Origin: an uncultured Bacillota bacterium
Lineage (GTDB): Bacteria; Bacillota; Clostridia; Tissierellales; Tissierellaceae
Reading direction: 5' to 3'
Assembly: GCA_937951995.1 (NCBI GenBank)
Contig: CALGAG010000254.1
Coordinates: forward strand, 1 to 21,029
DNA length: 21,029 nt
Shown here piece after piece: positions 6,933-13,911 of this stretch. The position numbers and the translations under genes were made by a program. The stretch's first letter is position 1. Every line of letters starts with the position of its first letter. Below the pieces are notes generated by a model that saw only the letters and a program-made list of their open reading frames with translations, made no database searches and was not told the origin of the DNA.

Positions 6933-7649
6933 TCAGTCAGCTTCTCCTGTCTCCATGTTGTAGCTCTCACTTCCAAGGAAACGGTCCGCCGCCCAGTATG
7001 CAAAATAAAACCCTGCCAAGGTAAATGATACTATAAATGGTACATATATATGCTCCGGCCACTTGGTAAAGAAGGGCCTGTACTTCAAGTAAAAGTAATT
7101 TCCATCAATTATTGGATTCAGAAGGTACACGAATAGGAAGTATCCCAGGAACAATACCATTGACCTCTTCAAGCCTTCCTTGTTGGGAATCCAGCCATAA
7201 GCAATATGCCCAAACCAAGGTAGTAGTATTGTAATGGCGTGATTCAAAACAAATGATATCCCTATGGCATGTTGAACCGGATAGACTCGCGATGGATATA
7301 GAAATGACCCATATGCATATAAGCCGAAGAAAAACATCACATCCAGCACCTTATGGTTTTTTGAAATCAGAAACCATATCCCAAGCAGCGTGGAAATCCT
7401 GCATATGTGAAGTGGCAGTGACTCTGAAAGATTGAATCCCATTTCCATCCAGTACCAGGTATACAGAAGTATTTGCTGAAATACTGATAATCCAAGAATC
7501 ACCATGCCATAAAACTTGCGATTCTCCCTAAGGGAATCCCTGTTTCTAATCATAAGCGCCAGTATGCTTACAAGGATACCTATGTATATTAAATGCTGCA
7601 TATCAAAAGGCTCTATATATGGCGTGTGCTGACTCCACATGACCTCCAT
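6933..7649 (-). CDS. YwaF/TMEM164-type integral membrane protein (TIGR02206 family)
   Basis: A 238-aa membrane protein with about seven predicted helices. Characteristic blocks are the motif SLPLHICRISTLLGIWFL at about 80-97, the conserved HAIGI and NHAITI segments, and the late region around YFYLKYRP. It resembles the bacterial YwaF/TIGR02206 family, which is related to eukaryotic TMEM164, a phospholipid acyltransferase in which a conserved Cys in a comparable membrane motif matters; the Cys of LPLHIC may be its counterpart. The start ATG at 7649 has GGGAG upstream. It lies 51 bases after the flavodoxin and 51 before the M20 gene, probably one transcription unit. Bacterial function is not established, so lipid acyl transfer is inference. 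Confidence 0.75.
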   Translation of the reverse strand: MEVMWSQHTPYIEPFDMQHLIYIGILVSILALMIRNRDSLRENRKFYGMVILGLSVFQQILLYTWYWMEMGFNLSESLPLHICRISTLLGIWFLISKNHKVLDVMFFFGLYAYGSFLYPSRVYPVQHAIGISFVLNHAITILLPWFGHIAYGWIPNKEGLKRSMVLFLGYFLFVYLLNPIIDGNYFYLKYRPFFTKWPEHIYVPFIVSFTLAGFYFAYWAADRFLGSESYNMETGEAD

Positions 7650-7700
7650 ATTATCACTCTCCCAATTATCCCTACATCAACCTAAAATTATAGACATATT

Positions 7701-8174
7701 TTACAGGCTTTTTATTACGCTACCTATGAAGCTTCTCGCCCGCTCCCTGTCCCTGGTGTCAGGATGACCCTGGGACTTCTTCCCAAAGATGTTGAATATC
7801 CTCTTTTCTGTAAAATCAGAGGCTGTAAAACTACCCTTGCAGGCAAAGCTTCCCCTGACATTTGCTCCCTTCTTCTCAAGGAGTCTTGTCAGCCTATTGT
7901 TATAAAGCTTCATTCCAACTCCACTTGTTGAGAATACAAAGGTGTCCTTGCCCTCAAGATCCATATCTTCCACCAACCTATACAATCTATGGGACATGCT
8001 TTCCCTGTAAATACCTGATCCAAAGCCTATCAGTTCATAATCATCAATTTGTATTGTTTCACCCTTAAGTTCCTTTACATTCACAAGTCTTCCGTCAATT
8101 TCATCTGCAATCACCTTTGCTATCTCTTCAGTATTTCCTCTGTAGTCAGAGCAATATATTATCAAGGATTTCAT
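7701..8174 (-). CDS. Flavodoxin-family protein
   Basis: A 157-aa FMN-binding protein. The phosphate loop is YCSDYRGNTEEIAKVIAD (about 7-24), a variant of the T/SxTGNT motif. It is followed by YELIGFGSGIYRESM, FVFSTSGVGMKLYNN and the GSFACKGSF block, and ends with GHPDTRDRERARSFI, which is common in long-chain clostridial flavodoxin-like proteins. The ATG at 8174 has TGGAGGT at good spacing; an upstream ATG at 8201 has no such site. It probably carries low-potential electrons to an unknown partner. It is the first gene of a minus-strand unit that continues into the YwaF-type gene and diverges from the agmatinase-family gene. Confidence 0.88.
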   Translation of the reverse strand: MKSLIIYCSDYRGNTEEIAKVIADEIDGRLVNVKELKGETIQIDDYELIGFGSGIYRESMSHRLYRLVEDMDLEGKDTFVFSTSGVGMKLYNNRLTRLLEKKGANVRGSFACKGSFTASDFTEKRIFNIFGKKSQGHPDTRDRERARSFIGSVIKSL

Positions 8175-8193
8175 ACTTACCTCCAGAAACTCA

Positions 8194-8208
8194 ATTGGCA
8201 TTCAAATA
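8194..8208. repeat. 15-bp direct repeat, copy 1
   Basis: ATTGGCATTCAAATA occurs here and again, identical, at 8274-8288, exactly 80 bases apart. This copy lies in the predicted 5' leader of the flavodoxin gene, 20 bases before its ATG. See the finding on a shared operator. Confidence 0.6.
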
Positions 8209-8224
8209 CCAGCCTATGGTAACA

Positions 8225-8233
8225 ATTATAGCA
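8225..8233 (-). promoter_or_regulatory. Extended -10 promoter of the flavodoxin gene
   Basis: On the minus strand TGCTATAAT (8225-8233) is a perfect extended -10 element. No good -35 is visible at 17 bases. Transcription would start near 8218, about 45 nt before the flavodoxin ATG. Confidence 0.55.
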
Positions 8234-8273
8234 AGGTATAGTCAAAAAGTCTCCTGTTTGATGAATTCTGAGG

Positions 8274-8288
8274 ATTGGCATTCAAATA
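8274..8288. repeat. 15-bp direct repeat, copy 2
   Basis: This is the second identical copy of ATTGGCATTCAAATA. It lies directly upstream of the predicted -10 of the agmatinase-family gene and contains TTGGCA, itself a -35-like hexamer. Confidence 0.6.
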
Positions 8289-8290
8289 TG

Positions 8291-8299
8291 TGATAGAAT
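8291..8299 (+). promoter_or_regulatory. Possible extended -10 promoter of the agmatinase-family gene
   Basis: TGATAGAAT resembles the extended -10 consensus TGnTATAAT with one mismatch. It lies 33 bases before the ATG at 8333. The TTGGCA of the repeat is only 13 bases away, too close for a standard -35. Confidence 0.35.
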
Positions 8300-8332
8300 A
8301 TGTTCATACATAAAAATGGAGGAGTTGAGACA

Positions 8333-9247
8333 ATGAAGGAAACCAAGGAAATGATAAATGACACCGATCTATGGGCAGGGTTGAACAAACCTGATCTAAC
8401 AGTTGATGAAGCAGATATTGTGGTGTTTGGACTAGCATATGACGGAGCTGCCTCCTTTCGCCATGGAGCAAAGGATGGTCCAAAATCAATAAGGAACATC
8501 ACCTATTCAATAACACCCACCACTGAAGACTTTGAGCTTATTGACAGTCTTAAGGTTTTGGACCTGGGTGATTATGAGGATACTGACCAGGTGAGACTCT
8601 TTGAGAATGTCAGGGAAAGAGTGAAAGAATTGGTGGACAAGAAAAAATTCTTTACCATGCTAGGAGGAGATCACTCTACCTCGATACCCATTTTCCAGGG
8701 AATAAACGATGCACTTGATGAGCCATTTGGCATAATCCACCTGGATGCCCACTTTGACCTGAACGACCAGCTGTCTGGAAGCAGGCTTTCACATGGATGC
8801 CCAGCCAGAAGAGCTACTGAGCTGGAGAATGTAGGCAGCTCTGATAATATTTACTTTGTTGGTATCAGGTCAGTTGAAATGGATGAGCTGGAATTTATGA
8901 AAAACAACAAGGTCAATGTTATCAATGCAAGGAGATTCCATGAAATGGGGGTTTCCAATGCCATTGAAGAGGTTCATGAGAAAATGAAGATATTCAATCA
9001 TGTCTATATCACAGTTGACATAGATGTTCTGGATCCGGCCTATGCAGCGGGTACCGGGACACCACAGTTTGGGGGATTGACAAGTAGAGAGCTTTTGGAC
9101 TTTCTAAGGGGAATGTTCAAGCTTCCCATAATTGGTTTTGATCTTGTGGAGGTTGCTCCTAACCTTGACCCTTCACTAACATCAAGCTTTGCAGCAAGGA
9201 AAATCATCACGGAATGCTGGGGTCACTACAGTAGAAAAATGAAATAA
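8333..9247 (+). CDS. Agmatinase/arginase-family ureohydrolase
   Basis: A 304-aa binuclear-manganese ureohydrolase. The metal motifs are complete: GGDHS (111-115, H114), LDAHFD (137-142; D138, H140, D142), SHGC (153-156) and DIDVLDP (219-225; D219, D221), followed by GTGTP (230-234). The length and the motif FGLAYDGAASFRHGAKDGP near the N-terminus fit agmatinase (SpeB) best: agmatine to putrescine and urea. Formimidoylglutamase or guanidinobutyrase cannot be excluded. The ATG at 8333 has GGAGGAG eight bases upstream; an in-frame ATG at 8300 has no such site. The gene stands alone on the plus strand, divergent from the flavodoxin, and ends at a strong terminator. Confidence 0.88.
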   Translation: MKETKEMINDTDLWAGLNKPDLTVDEADIVVFGLAYDGAASFRHGAKDGPKSIRNITYSITPTTEDFELIDSLKVLDLGDYEDTDQVRLFENVRERVKELVDKKKFFTMLGGDHSTSIPIFQGINDALDEPFGIIHLDAHFDLNDQLSGSRLSHGCPARRATELENVGSSDNIYFVGIRSVEMDELEFMKNNKVNVINARRFHEMGVSNAIEEVHEKMKIFNHVYITVDIDVLDPAYAAGTGTPQFGGLTSRELLDFLRGMFKLPIIGFDLVEVAPNLDPSLTSSFAARKIITECWGHYSRKMK

Positions 9248-9248
9248 T

Positions 9249-9287
9249 AAACCGGGCACTTTCATATAGTTGAAAGTGCCCGGTTTT
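9249..9287 (+). terminator. Strong terminator between convergent genes
   Basis: ACCGGGCACTTTCA (9251-9264) pairs perfectly over 14 bp with TGAAAGTGCCCGGT (9271-9284), followed by TTT. In the other direction the stem is followed by TTTATTATTT, so it probably also ends the nitroreductase operon arriving from the right. Confidence 0.88.
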
Positions 9288-9303
9288 AAAACACATTAAA
9301 ATC

Positions 9304-10146
9304 CTAATCCCTTATCCAGGAAAATACATACTCCATGTTTTTGGCTAGGTCAATACCAGGACCTGACCTTGTATCAAAATGACCTTTGATACCCTTCTCC
9401 TTTACCGCTAAGTCAAAGTGGGCAGCAGCAATCCCCATGTCCACCCTTTGTATGTCATAGGGAAATCTGTCACTGTAGCCAGGTTCCCTGTCCTCATAGA
9501 AATGAGCCTTTCCATCCGAAACAAGTATCCTCCAGGGCTGCTTGTTTGAAGCAGATGGTCCAAGTCTAACCATTTCAAGAGCAAAAGCCAGATCTCCAGC
9601 CTCCACCTCCGTCAATGGTGTTGAAAAATCATCCTTAAAGAACAAGTCCTCCCAAGGCTTTCTCTGGTCTGCCTTGATTACCTTCCTCATGGCCATTTCC
9701 TTAATATGTTTCTTCTCAGCTGCATAGCCATAGGGTGTAATAACTGGGAAGAGGTCCCCCTCATTTATCTTCATGGCCTCTGCAAAACCTTTTCTGTCAA
9801 AGGTTCCCCCAAGCCAGCAGGTTCCAATTCCAAGATGTGCCAGGTAGAGGACCATGACTTCAAATTCATATCCCAGGGCTTCAAGAGCCATATCCTCAAG
9901 TTTTATTGTCGTGCCTATATACTGTCTTGCACCCTTGATCACTCCGTAGGTGCCAAGCTTCTCTCCATCCTTCATATCCTTTCCATCAAGGTAATGGAAA
10001 TTAATCTTGTTACCAAAAGGATTATCAAGAGTTCCAATAAATGCTTCTATCTTGTCACGCTCTTCTCTTTCAATATCCCTATCACTGTAATTTCTTACGC
10101 TGTACCTTTTTCTAACTGCATCTTCAACATTAAAACTTACCTTCAT
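9304..10146 (-). CDS. Nitroreductase-family protein (TM1586-like)
   Basis: A 280-aa FMN-dependent nitroreductase-fold protein. The N-terminal block AVRKRYSVRNYSDRDI is the classical nitroreductase start. The C-terminal half has RLGPSASNKQPWRILV, the FMN/substrate loop, and DMGIAAAHFDLAVKEKGI. The arrangement, with two related halves in one chain, fits the TM1586-like NiRdase family rather than short homodimeric nitroreductases. The ATG at 10146 has GAGGGG eight bases upstream; a TTG at 10152 is too close to it. It begins 15 bases after the pirin gene and is co-transcribed. It probably reduces small electrophiles or quinones; the substrate is unknown. Confidence 0.85.
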   Translation of the reverse strand: MKVSFNVEDAVRKRYSVRNYSDRDIEREERDKIEAFIGTLDNPFGNKINFHYLDGKDMKDGEKLGTYGVIKGARQYIGTTIKLEDMALEALGYEFEVMVLYLAHLGIGTCWLGGTFDRKGFAEAMKINEGDLFPVITPYGYAAEKKHIKEMAMRKVIKADQRKPWEDLFFKDDFSTPLTEVEAGDLAFALEMVRLGPSASNKQPWRILVSDGKAHFYEDREPGYSDRFPYDIQRVDMGIAAAHFDLAVKEKGIKGHFDTRSGPGIDLAKNMEYVFSWIRD

Positions 10147-10161
10147 CTGCAAATCCCCTCT

Positions 10162-11013
10162 TTACTTGTCACTATAGTCTATACCATCCTGTAAAAATGT
10201 TCCCTGTCTTAAATCCACAAAGGCCTGTCTAAGGTCTTCCTGGTTGGTCATTACAATCGGACCTCCCCAAGCTACGGGCTCGTTCAAGGAATCAGAGCTT
10301 ACAAAGAGCACCTGTGCAAGTTCTTTTCCATTGTTTGATATTGTGACCTTCTCACCCTCAGTCAATCTAACGGCTGTCTTTTCCTTTACCTTCTCATCTC
10401 CAACCTTTATTTCACCTATAAGCGTAAATAGCATTATGGCCTTATCCTTTGGTGTATCAACACTTACTGTGGCTCCCCTTTCTACATGGATATCATAGTA
10501 GTCCAGAGGCAGATGTGATGATTTGAAGCCTTCAACATCCTTGTATCTTCCTGCCAGAACCCTTATCTTTCCACCATCATAGGGAATCTCCTGTATTTGG
10601 GAATTCTTTATGCTGTGGTATGCAGGGGGTGTCATTTTCCTGTCTCCAGGCATATTTAGCCATAGCTGCACTCCCAGAAGCCGTTCACTTTCAGGCAGTC
10701 TTTCCTCGTGAAGTATTCCTGATCCAGCTGTCATCCACTGCACACCACCATCTCCTACAGTATCGGTATTCCCCAGAGAATCCTTGTGCATCATCTGTCC
10801 CTTGTAGACATAGCTGATCGTCTCTATTCCCCTGTGGGGGTGCATTGGAAATCCTGCTATGTAATCCTTTGGATTTCTGCTATCAAATGAATCAAGCATA
10901 AGAATTGGATCATAATCATCAACGGTCTGATGTCCCAGTACCCTTACAAGCTTAACTCCAGCTCCATCCTGAGTCTGAAATCCTGTTACCTTCTTTTTTA
11001 TCCTTCTTTCCAT
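10162..11013 (-). CDS. Pirin-family bicupin
   Basis: A 283-aa protein of the pirin family. The N-terminal cupin holds the metal site: FPMHPHRG (H58, H60) and GSGILHEERL (H102, E104), matching the four ligands of human pirin and E. coli YhhW. The WMTAGSG and LLGVQLWLNMP blocks are also typical, and the C-terminal half is a second cupin. Some members act as quercetin dioxygenases and others as redox sensors. The start at 11013 has AGGAGGT at ideal spacing. It is the first gene of the pirin-nitroreductase operon, divergent from the photolyase. The pairing suggests a redox or electrophile role, which is inference. Confidence 0.92.
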   Translation of the reverse strand: MERRIKKKVTGFQTQDGAGVKLVRVLGHQTVDDYDPILMLDSFDSRNPKDYIAGFPMHPHRGIETISYVYKGQMMHKDSLGNTDTVGDGGVQWMTAGSGILHEERLPESERLLGVQLWLNMPGDRKMTPPAYHSIKNSQIQEIPYDGGKIRVLAGRYKDVEGFKSSHLPLDYYDIHVERGATVSVDTPKDKAIMLFTLIGEIKVGDEKVKEKTAVRLTEGEKVTISNNGKELAQVLFVSSDSLNEPVAWGGPIVMTNQEDLRQAFVDLRQGTFLQDGIDYSDK

Positions 11014-11124
11014 GTAATTACCTCCTGTAGTTTATCAGTGATATTTCTCTGACTTTAAGCTTCTTCGCTACATATACCCATATACAGGTAGAAATCAATT
11101 AATTCTTTAAAATGATACCATAAT

Positions 11125-11141
11125 TTTCCACCTGATGGAAA
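11125..11141. promoter_or_regulatory. Small inverted repeat between pirin and photolyase
   Basis: TTTCCA-cctga-TGGAAA is a perfect 6-bp dyad with a 5-bp spacer. Its right arm coincides with the candidate -35 of the photolyase promoter. It could be an operator for the divergent pair, but the arms are short. Confidence 0.35.
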
Positions 11142-11165
11142 TTCATTATATAATTTGGGTATAAT
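11136..11165 (+). promoter_or_regulatory. Promoter of the photolyase gene
   Basis: TATAAT (11160-11165) is a perfect -10 box with TGGAAA (11136-11141, 4/6) 18 bases upstream. Transcription would start about 30 nt before the ATG at 11201. Confidence 0.6.
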
Positions 11166-11200
11166 CTAATACATATAGAAGCAGGTCAGGAGGATACACA

Positions 11201-12562
11201 ATGATACAAAAGGAAAGAGTGCAGGCACTTAACGACAAGGAAATATTGGACAAACCCTACGTCATCTATTGGATGCAGAGCTCACAAAGAGTTGAATACA
11301 ACCACGCCCTTGAGTACGCAATTAGAAGGGCAAATAAACTAGAGAAGCCCCTATTGGTCTATTTTGGTCTAACTGAAAGCTTTCCAGATGCAAATTGGAG
11401 ACACTACCTGTTTATGCTCCAAGGACTAAAAGAGGTAAAGAATAAGCTACATGAGAAAAACATCCGGATGCTAATAGAAAGAATCTCCCCAGAGCAAGGT
11501 GCCCTGGAATTATCTAAAATAGCAGCTCTAATGGTTGTGGATAGAGGCTATCTAAGGGTTGAACGGCAATGGAGAAGGTTTGTAGCCGACAATGCACAAT
11601 GCCTCCTTGTCCAGGTTGAAACAAATGTAATTGTCCCAATAGAAGCCGCATCCCAAAAGGAGGAGTATTCAGCCGCTACCCTTAGACGGAAGCTAAATAG
11701 GCTGCTAGGTGATTTCATCCTACCACTGGAAGAAGAGGCTATCAAAATTTCCTCCCTGGATTTCAAGCATGATAATGAAGAATTTGACATTTCTGATCTG
11801 GATAAGGCAATTGAGGGGCTTCATGTTGATATGTCAGTCAAACCTGTGGATAGCTTTGTCGGAGGAACAAGGAATGCCAAAATTCATCTTGAGGACTTTA
11901 TCCATAACAAGCTGGCAGAGTACAGCCAGCTTAAGAACGAACCTGGTCTTGACTACTCCTCCAATCTGAGTCCATATCTTCACTTTGGACAGATTTCACC
12001 CCTTTATATCTACAGACGACTCCTTCCTGTGGACCTTGCAGACAAGGAAGACTTTCTGGAAGAGCTTGTTGTGAGAAGGGAGCTGTCCATGAATTTTGTC
12101 TTCTACAACGAAAGGTATGACTCAATTCATTCACTTCATGATTGGGCAAAAAAGACACTTTCGGACCATGAAAATGACAAGAGGAACTACATATATTCCC
12201 TGGATATCCTGGAAAATGCAGAGACACATGACCCCTACTGGAATGCTGCACAAAGGGAAATGGTACTTACAGGTAAGATGCATGGCTACATGAGAATGTA
12301 TTGGGGTAAGAAAATCATTGAGTGGAGTGAGGACCCTGAGAAGGCCTATAATATTGCCATTTACCTGAACAATAAATACAATCTTGACGGGAGGGATCCC
12401 AACGGCTTTACAGGGGTTGCCTGGTGCTTTGGAAAGCATGACCGGGGCTGGAAGGAACGTAAGGTATTCGGCAAAATAAGGTATATGAATGACAAGGGTC
12501 TTGAGAGAAAATTTGATATGAAAAGTTACCTTGAGAAGATTGAAAACATTGAACATGAGTAA
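11201..12562 (+). CDS. phr: Class II CPD deoxyribodipyrimidine photolyase
   Basis: A 453-aa light-driven DNA repair enzyme that splits cyclobutane pyrimidine dimers using FADH-. It is class II by its N-terminal VIYWMQSSQRVEYNHALEYAI block and its C-terminal signature: NLDGRDPNGFTGVAWCFGKHDRGW, then FGKIRYMN. The middle segment SNLSPYLHFGQISP is the usual FAD-domain region. The length fits the class. The start has AGGAGG seven bases upstream. It stands as a single gene ending at its own terminator, divergent from pirin. Class II enzymes occur in many anaerobic Firmicutes, methanogens and eukaryotes. Confidence 0.95.
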   Translation: MIQKERVQALNDKEILDKPYVIYWMQSSQRVEYNHALEYAIRRANKLEKPLLVYFGLTESFPDANWRHYLFMLQGLKEVKNKLHEKNIRMLIERISPEQGALELSKIAALMVVDRGYLRVERQWRRFVADNAQCLLVQVETNVIVPIEAASQKEEYSAATLRRKLNRLLGDFILPLEEEAIKISSLDFKHDNEEFDISDLDKAIEGLHVDMSVKPVDSFVGGTRNAKIHLEDFIHNKLAEYSQLKNEPGLDYSSNLSPYLHFGQISPLYIYRRLLPVDLADKEDFLEELVVRRELSMNFVFYNERYDSIHSLHDWAKKTLSDHENDKRNYIYSLDILENAETHDPYWNAAQREMVLTGKMHGYMRMYWGKKIIEWSEDPEKAYNIAIYLNNKYNLDGRDPNGFTGVAWCFGKHDRGWKERKVFGKIRYMNDKGLERKFDMKSYLEKIENIEHE

Positions 12563-12569
12563 TTGTTTA

Positions 12570-12605
12570 GGAGGCACCCATGTGGAATGCCTCCCTGTTT
12601 TTATA
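12570..12605 (+). terminator. Terminator after the photolyase
   Basis: GGAGGCA (12570-12576) pairs with TGCCTCC (12588-12594) over 7 bp with an 11-nt loop, followed by CTGTTTTTA. The opposite strand lacks a U-run, so it serves the photolyase only. Confidence 0.8.
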
Positions 12606-12606
12606 T

Positions 12607-13806
12607 CTAGGCTCTTATCAGATTGTATATCTTTGCAAGATCCTCCCTGTCAAAAATCCTTGGCACGGGATACAACGGGTTTGACTCATGGAATGCCCTT
12701 TCAACCATCAGGGGTATATCCTTCTCATCTATTCCCTGGAGCTTGTCAGGTATGTCCATCTGTTTGTTCAATCTTCTAATTTCAGAGATAAACCTCTCAG
12801 CCTTTTCCCTGTTATCTTTCAAGCCTTGGGATATGCCCGCAACATCTGCCAGCTCAGCAAGTGGCTTGTGCACACACTCTCCAAAGTACTCCAGTACATA
12901 TGGCAGTATGACTGCGTTGGCCAGACCGTGTGGCATCCCATAGAAGCCTCCCAGTGTATGTGCAACAGCATGTACATAGCCAACGTAGGCTCTTGTAAAG
13001 GACAGTCCGGCATAATAGGCTGCCTTTTGCATATTTTCCCTGGCCTCAATATCATCTCCATTCTCATAGGCTTCAGATATATTCTCGAAAACCAGCTTTA
13101 CGGCTTCTCTGCTCCACTCCCGTGTTTCCTGGGTGTTGCTTCTTCCTATGTAGGCTTCAACAGCGTGGGTCAAGGCATCCATTCCAGTTGTAGCTGTAAT
13201 ATGAGGCGGCAAGCCTACAGTCAAGGCCGGATCCAATACGGAGTAATGGGGAATAAGGGAAATGTCATTTATGGCGTACTTGTCATGGGTTCTGCTGTCA
13301 GTGATCACTGCTGCCAGGGTGCCTTCACTTCCAGTTCCTGATGTTGTGGGTACTGCAAATAATGGCGGCGTGGTCTTTCTGATCTTAAGAAGTCCTCTCA
13401 TCTGAGGGATTGTCTTTTCCGGTCTAGCCAGCCGTGCCGCAACCCCCTTTGCACAATCCATCGGGGACCCTCCTCCAAAAGCCAGTATTCCCTTGCAATT
13501 GTTCCCTTTGTAAAGCCTTAATGCTTCCTCTATATTATCTATTGTCGGGTTGGCCACTGTTTTGTCATATACTATGTAATCTATTTCCACCTGTTCAAGG
13601 TCCATAAGTAACTCATCCATAAGACCGATTGATCTTATTCCCTTGTCGGTGACTATTAGAAGGCTTTCTATTCCCTTCTCCTTGATAAATACTGGCAATC
13701 TTTTGATACTGCCCTTCCCTTGCAGTAATTCAGGCATCCTCCATGGTAGGAATCCGGATACCCCTCTTAAAATCATCTGATATATCCTGCAATACAACCT
13801 ATACAT
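12607..13806 (-). CDS. Iron-containing alcohol dehydrogenase
   Basis: A 399-aa group III (Fe-ADH) oxidoreductase. The NAD(P) loop is FGGGSPMDCAKG (about 109-120), followed by PTTSGTGSEG and the metal region TTGMDALTHAVEAY. The remaining histidine ligands lie in AHTLGGFYGMPHGLANAV. Length and order of motifs are normal. The extra N-terminal 25 residues (MYRLYCRIYQMILRG...) are followed by the usual FLPWRMPELLQGKGSI start. The ATG at 13806 has GAGGAGG eight bases upstream. It sits alone between the photolyase terminator and the ABC-F terminator. It may interconvert alcohols and aldehydes with NAD(P)H; the substrate is not predictable. Confidence 0.93.
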   Translation of the reverse strand: MYRLYCRIYQMILRGVSGFLPWRMPELLQGKGSIKRLPVFIKEKGIESLLIVTDKGIRSIGLMDELLMDLEQVEIDYIVYDKTVANPTIDNIEEALRLYKGNNCKGILAFGGGSPMDCAKGVAARLARPEKTIPQMRGLLKIRKTTPPLFAVPTTSGTGSEGTLAAVITDSRTHDKYAINDISLIPHYSVLDPALTVGLPPHITATTGMDALTHAVEAYIGRSNTQETREWSREAVKLVFENISEAYENGDDIEARENMQKAAYYAGLSFTRAYVGYVHAVAHTLGGFYGMPHGLANAVILPYVLEYFGECVHKPLAELADVAGISQGLKDNREKAERFISEIRRLNKQMDIPDKLQGIDEKDIPLMVERAFHESNPLYPVPRIFDREDLAKIYNLIRA

Positions 13807-13861
13807 TATCCCACCTCCTCAACCATTAATTACCCAAATAAGATCCTTCCTCTCCTTTGTG

Positions 13862-13905
13862 GAAAAAATAAAGTCCCATTCCGTTTACTTCCTGGTAATG
13901 GGACT
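13862..13905 (-). terminator. Terminator after the ABC-F gene
   Basis: The minus-strand RNA pairs AGTCCCATT (13897-13905) with AATGGGACT (13872-13880), a perfect 9-bp stem with a 16-nt loop, followed by TTATTTTTTCC. It lies seven bases after the ABC-F stop. Confidence 0.85.
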
Positions 13906-13911
13906 CGATTA

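Noticed and set aside
8333..9247. Formimidoylglutamase (HutG) of histidine breakdown, tempting next to a histidine T-box
   Set aside because: No other hut gene is present, it is on the other strand under its own promoter, and length and N-terminal motifs fit agmatinase better; not excluded.
9706..10194. 162-codon plus-strand ORF
   Set aside because: It is antisense to the nitroreductase, has no ribosome site, and its composition is that of a reversed coding frame.
12688..13341. 217-codon plus-strand ORF opposite the alcohol dehydrogenase
   Set aside because: It lies wholly inside the Fe-ADH gene, has no ribosome site and no recognisable domain; the opposite frame carries all family motifs.
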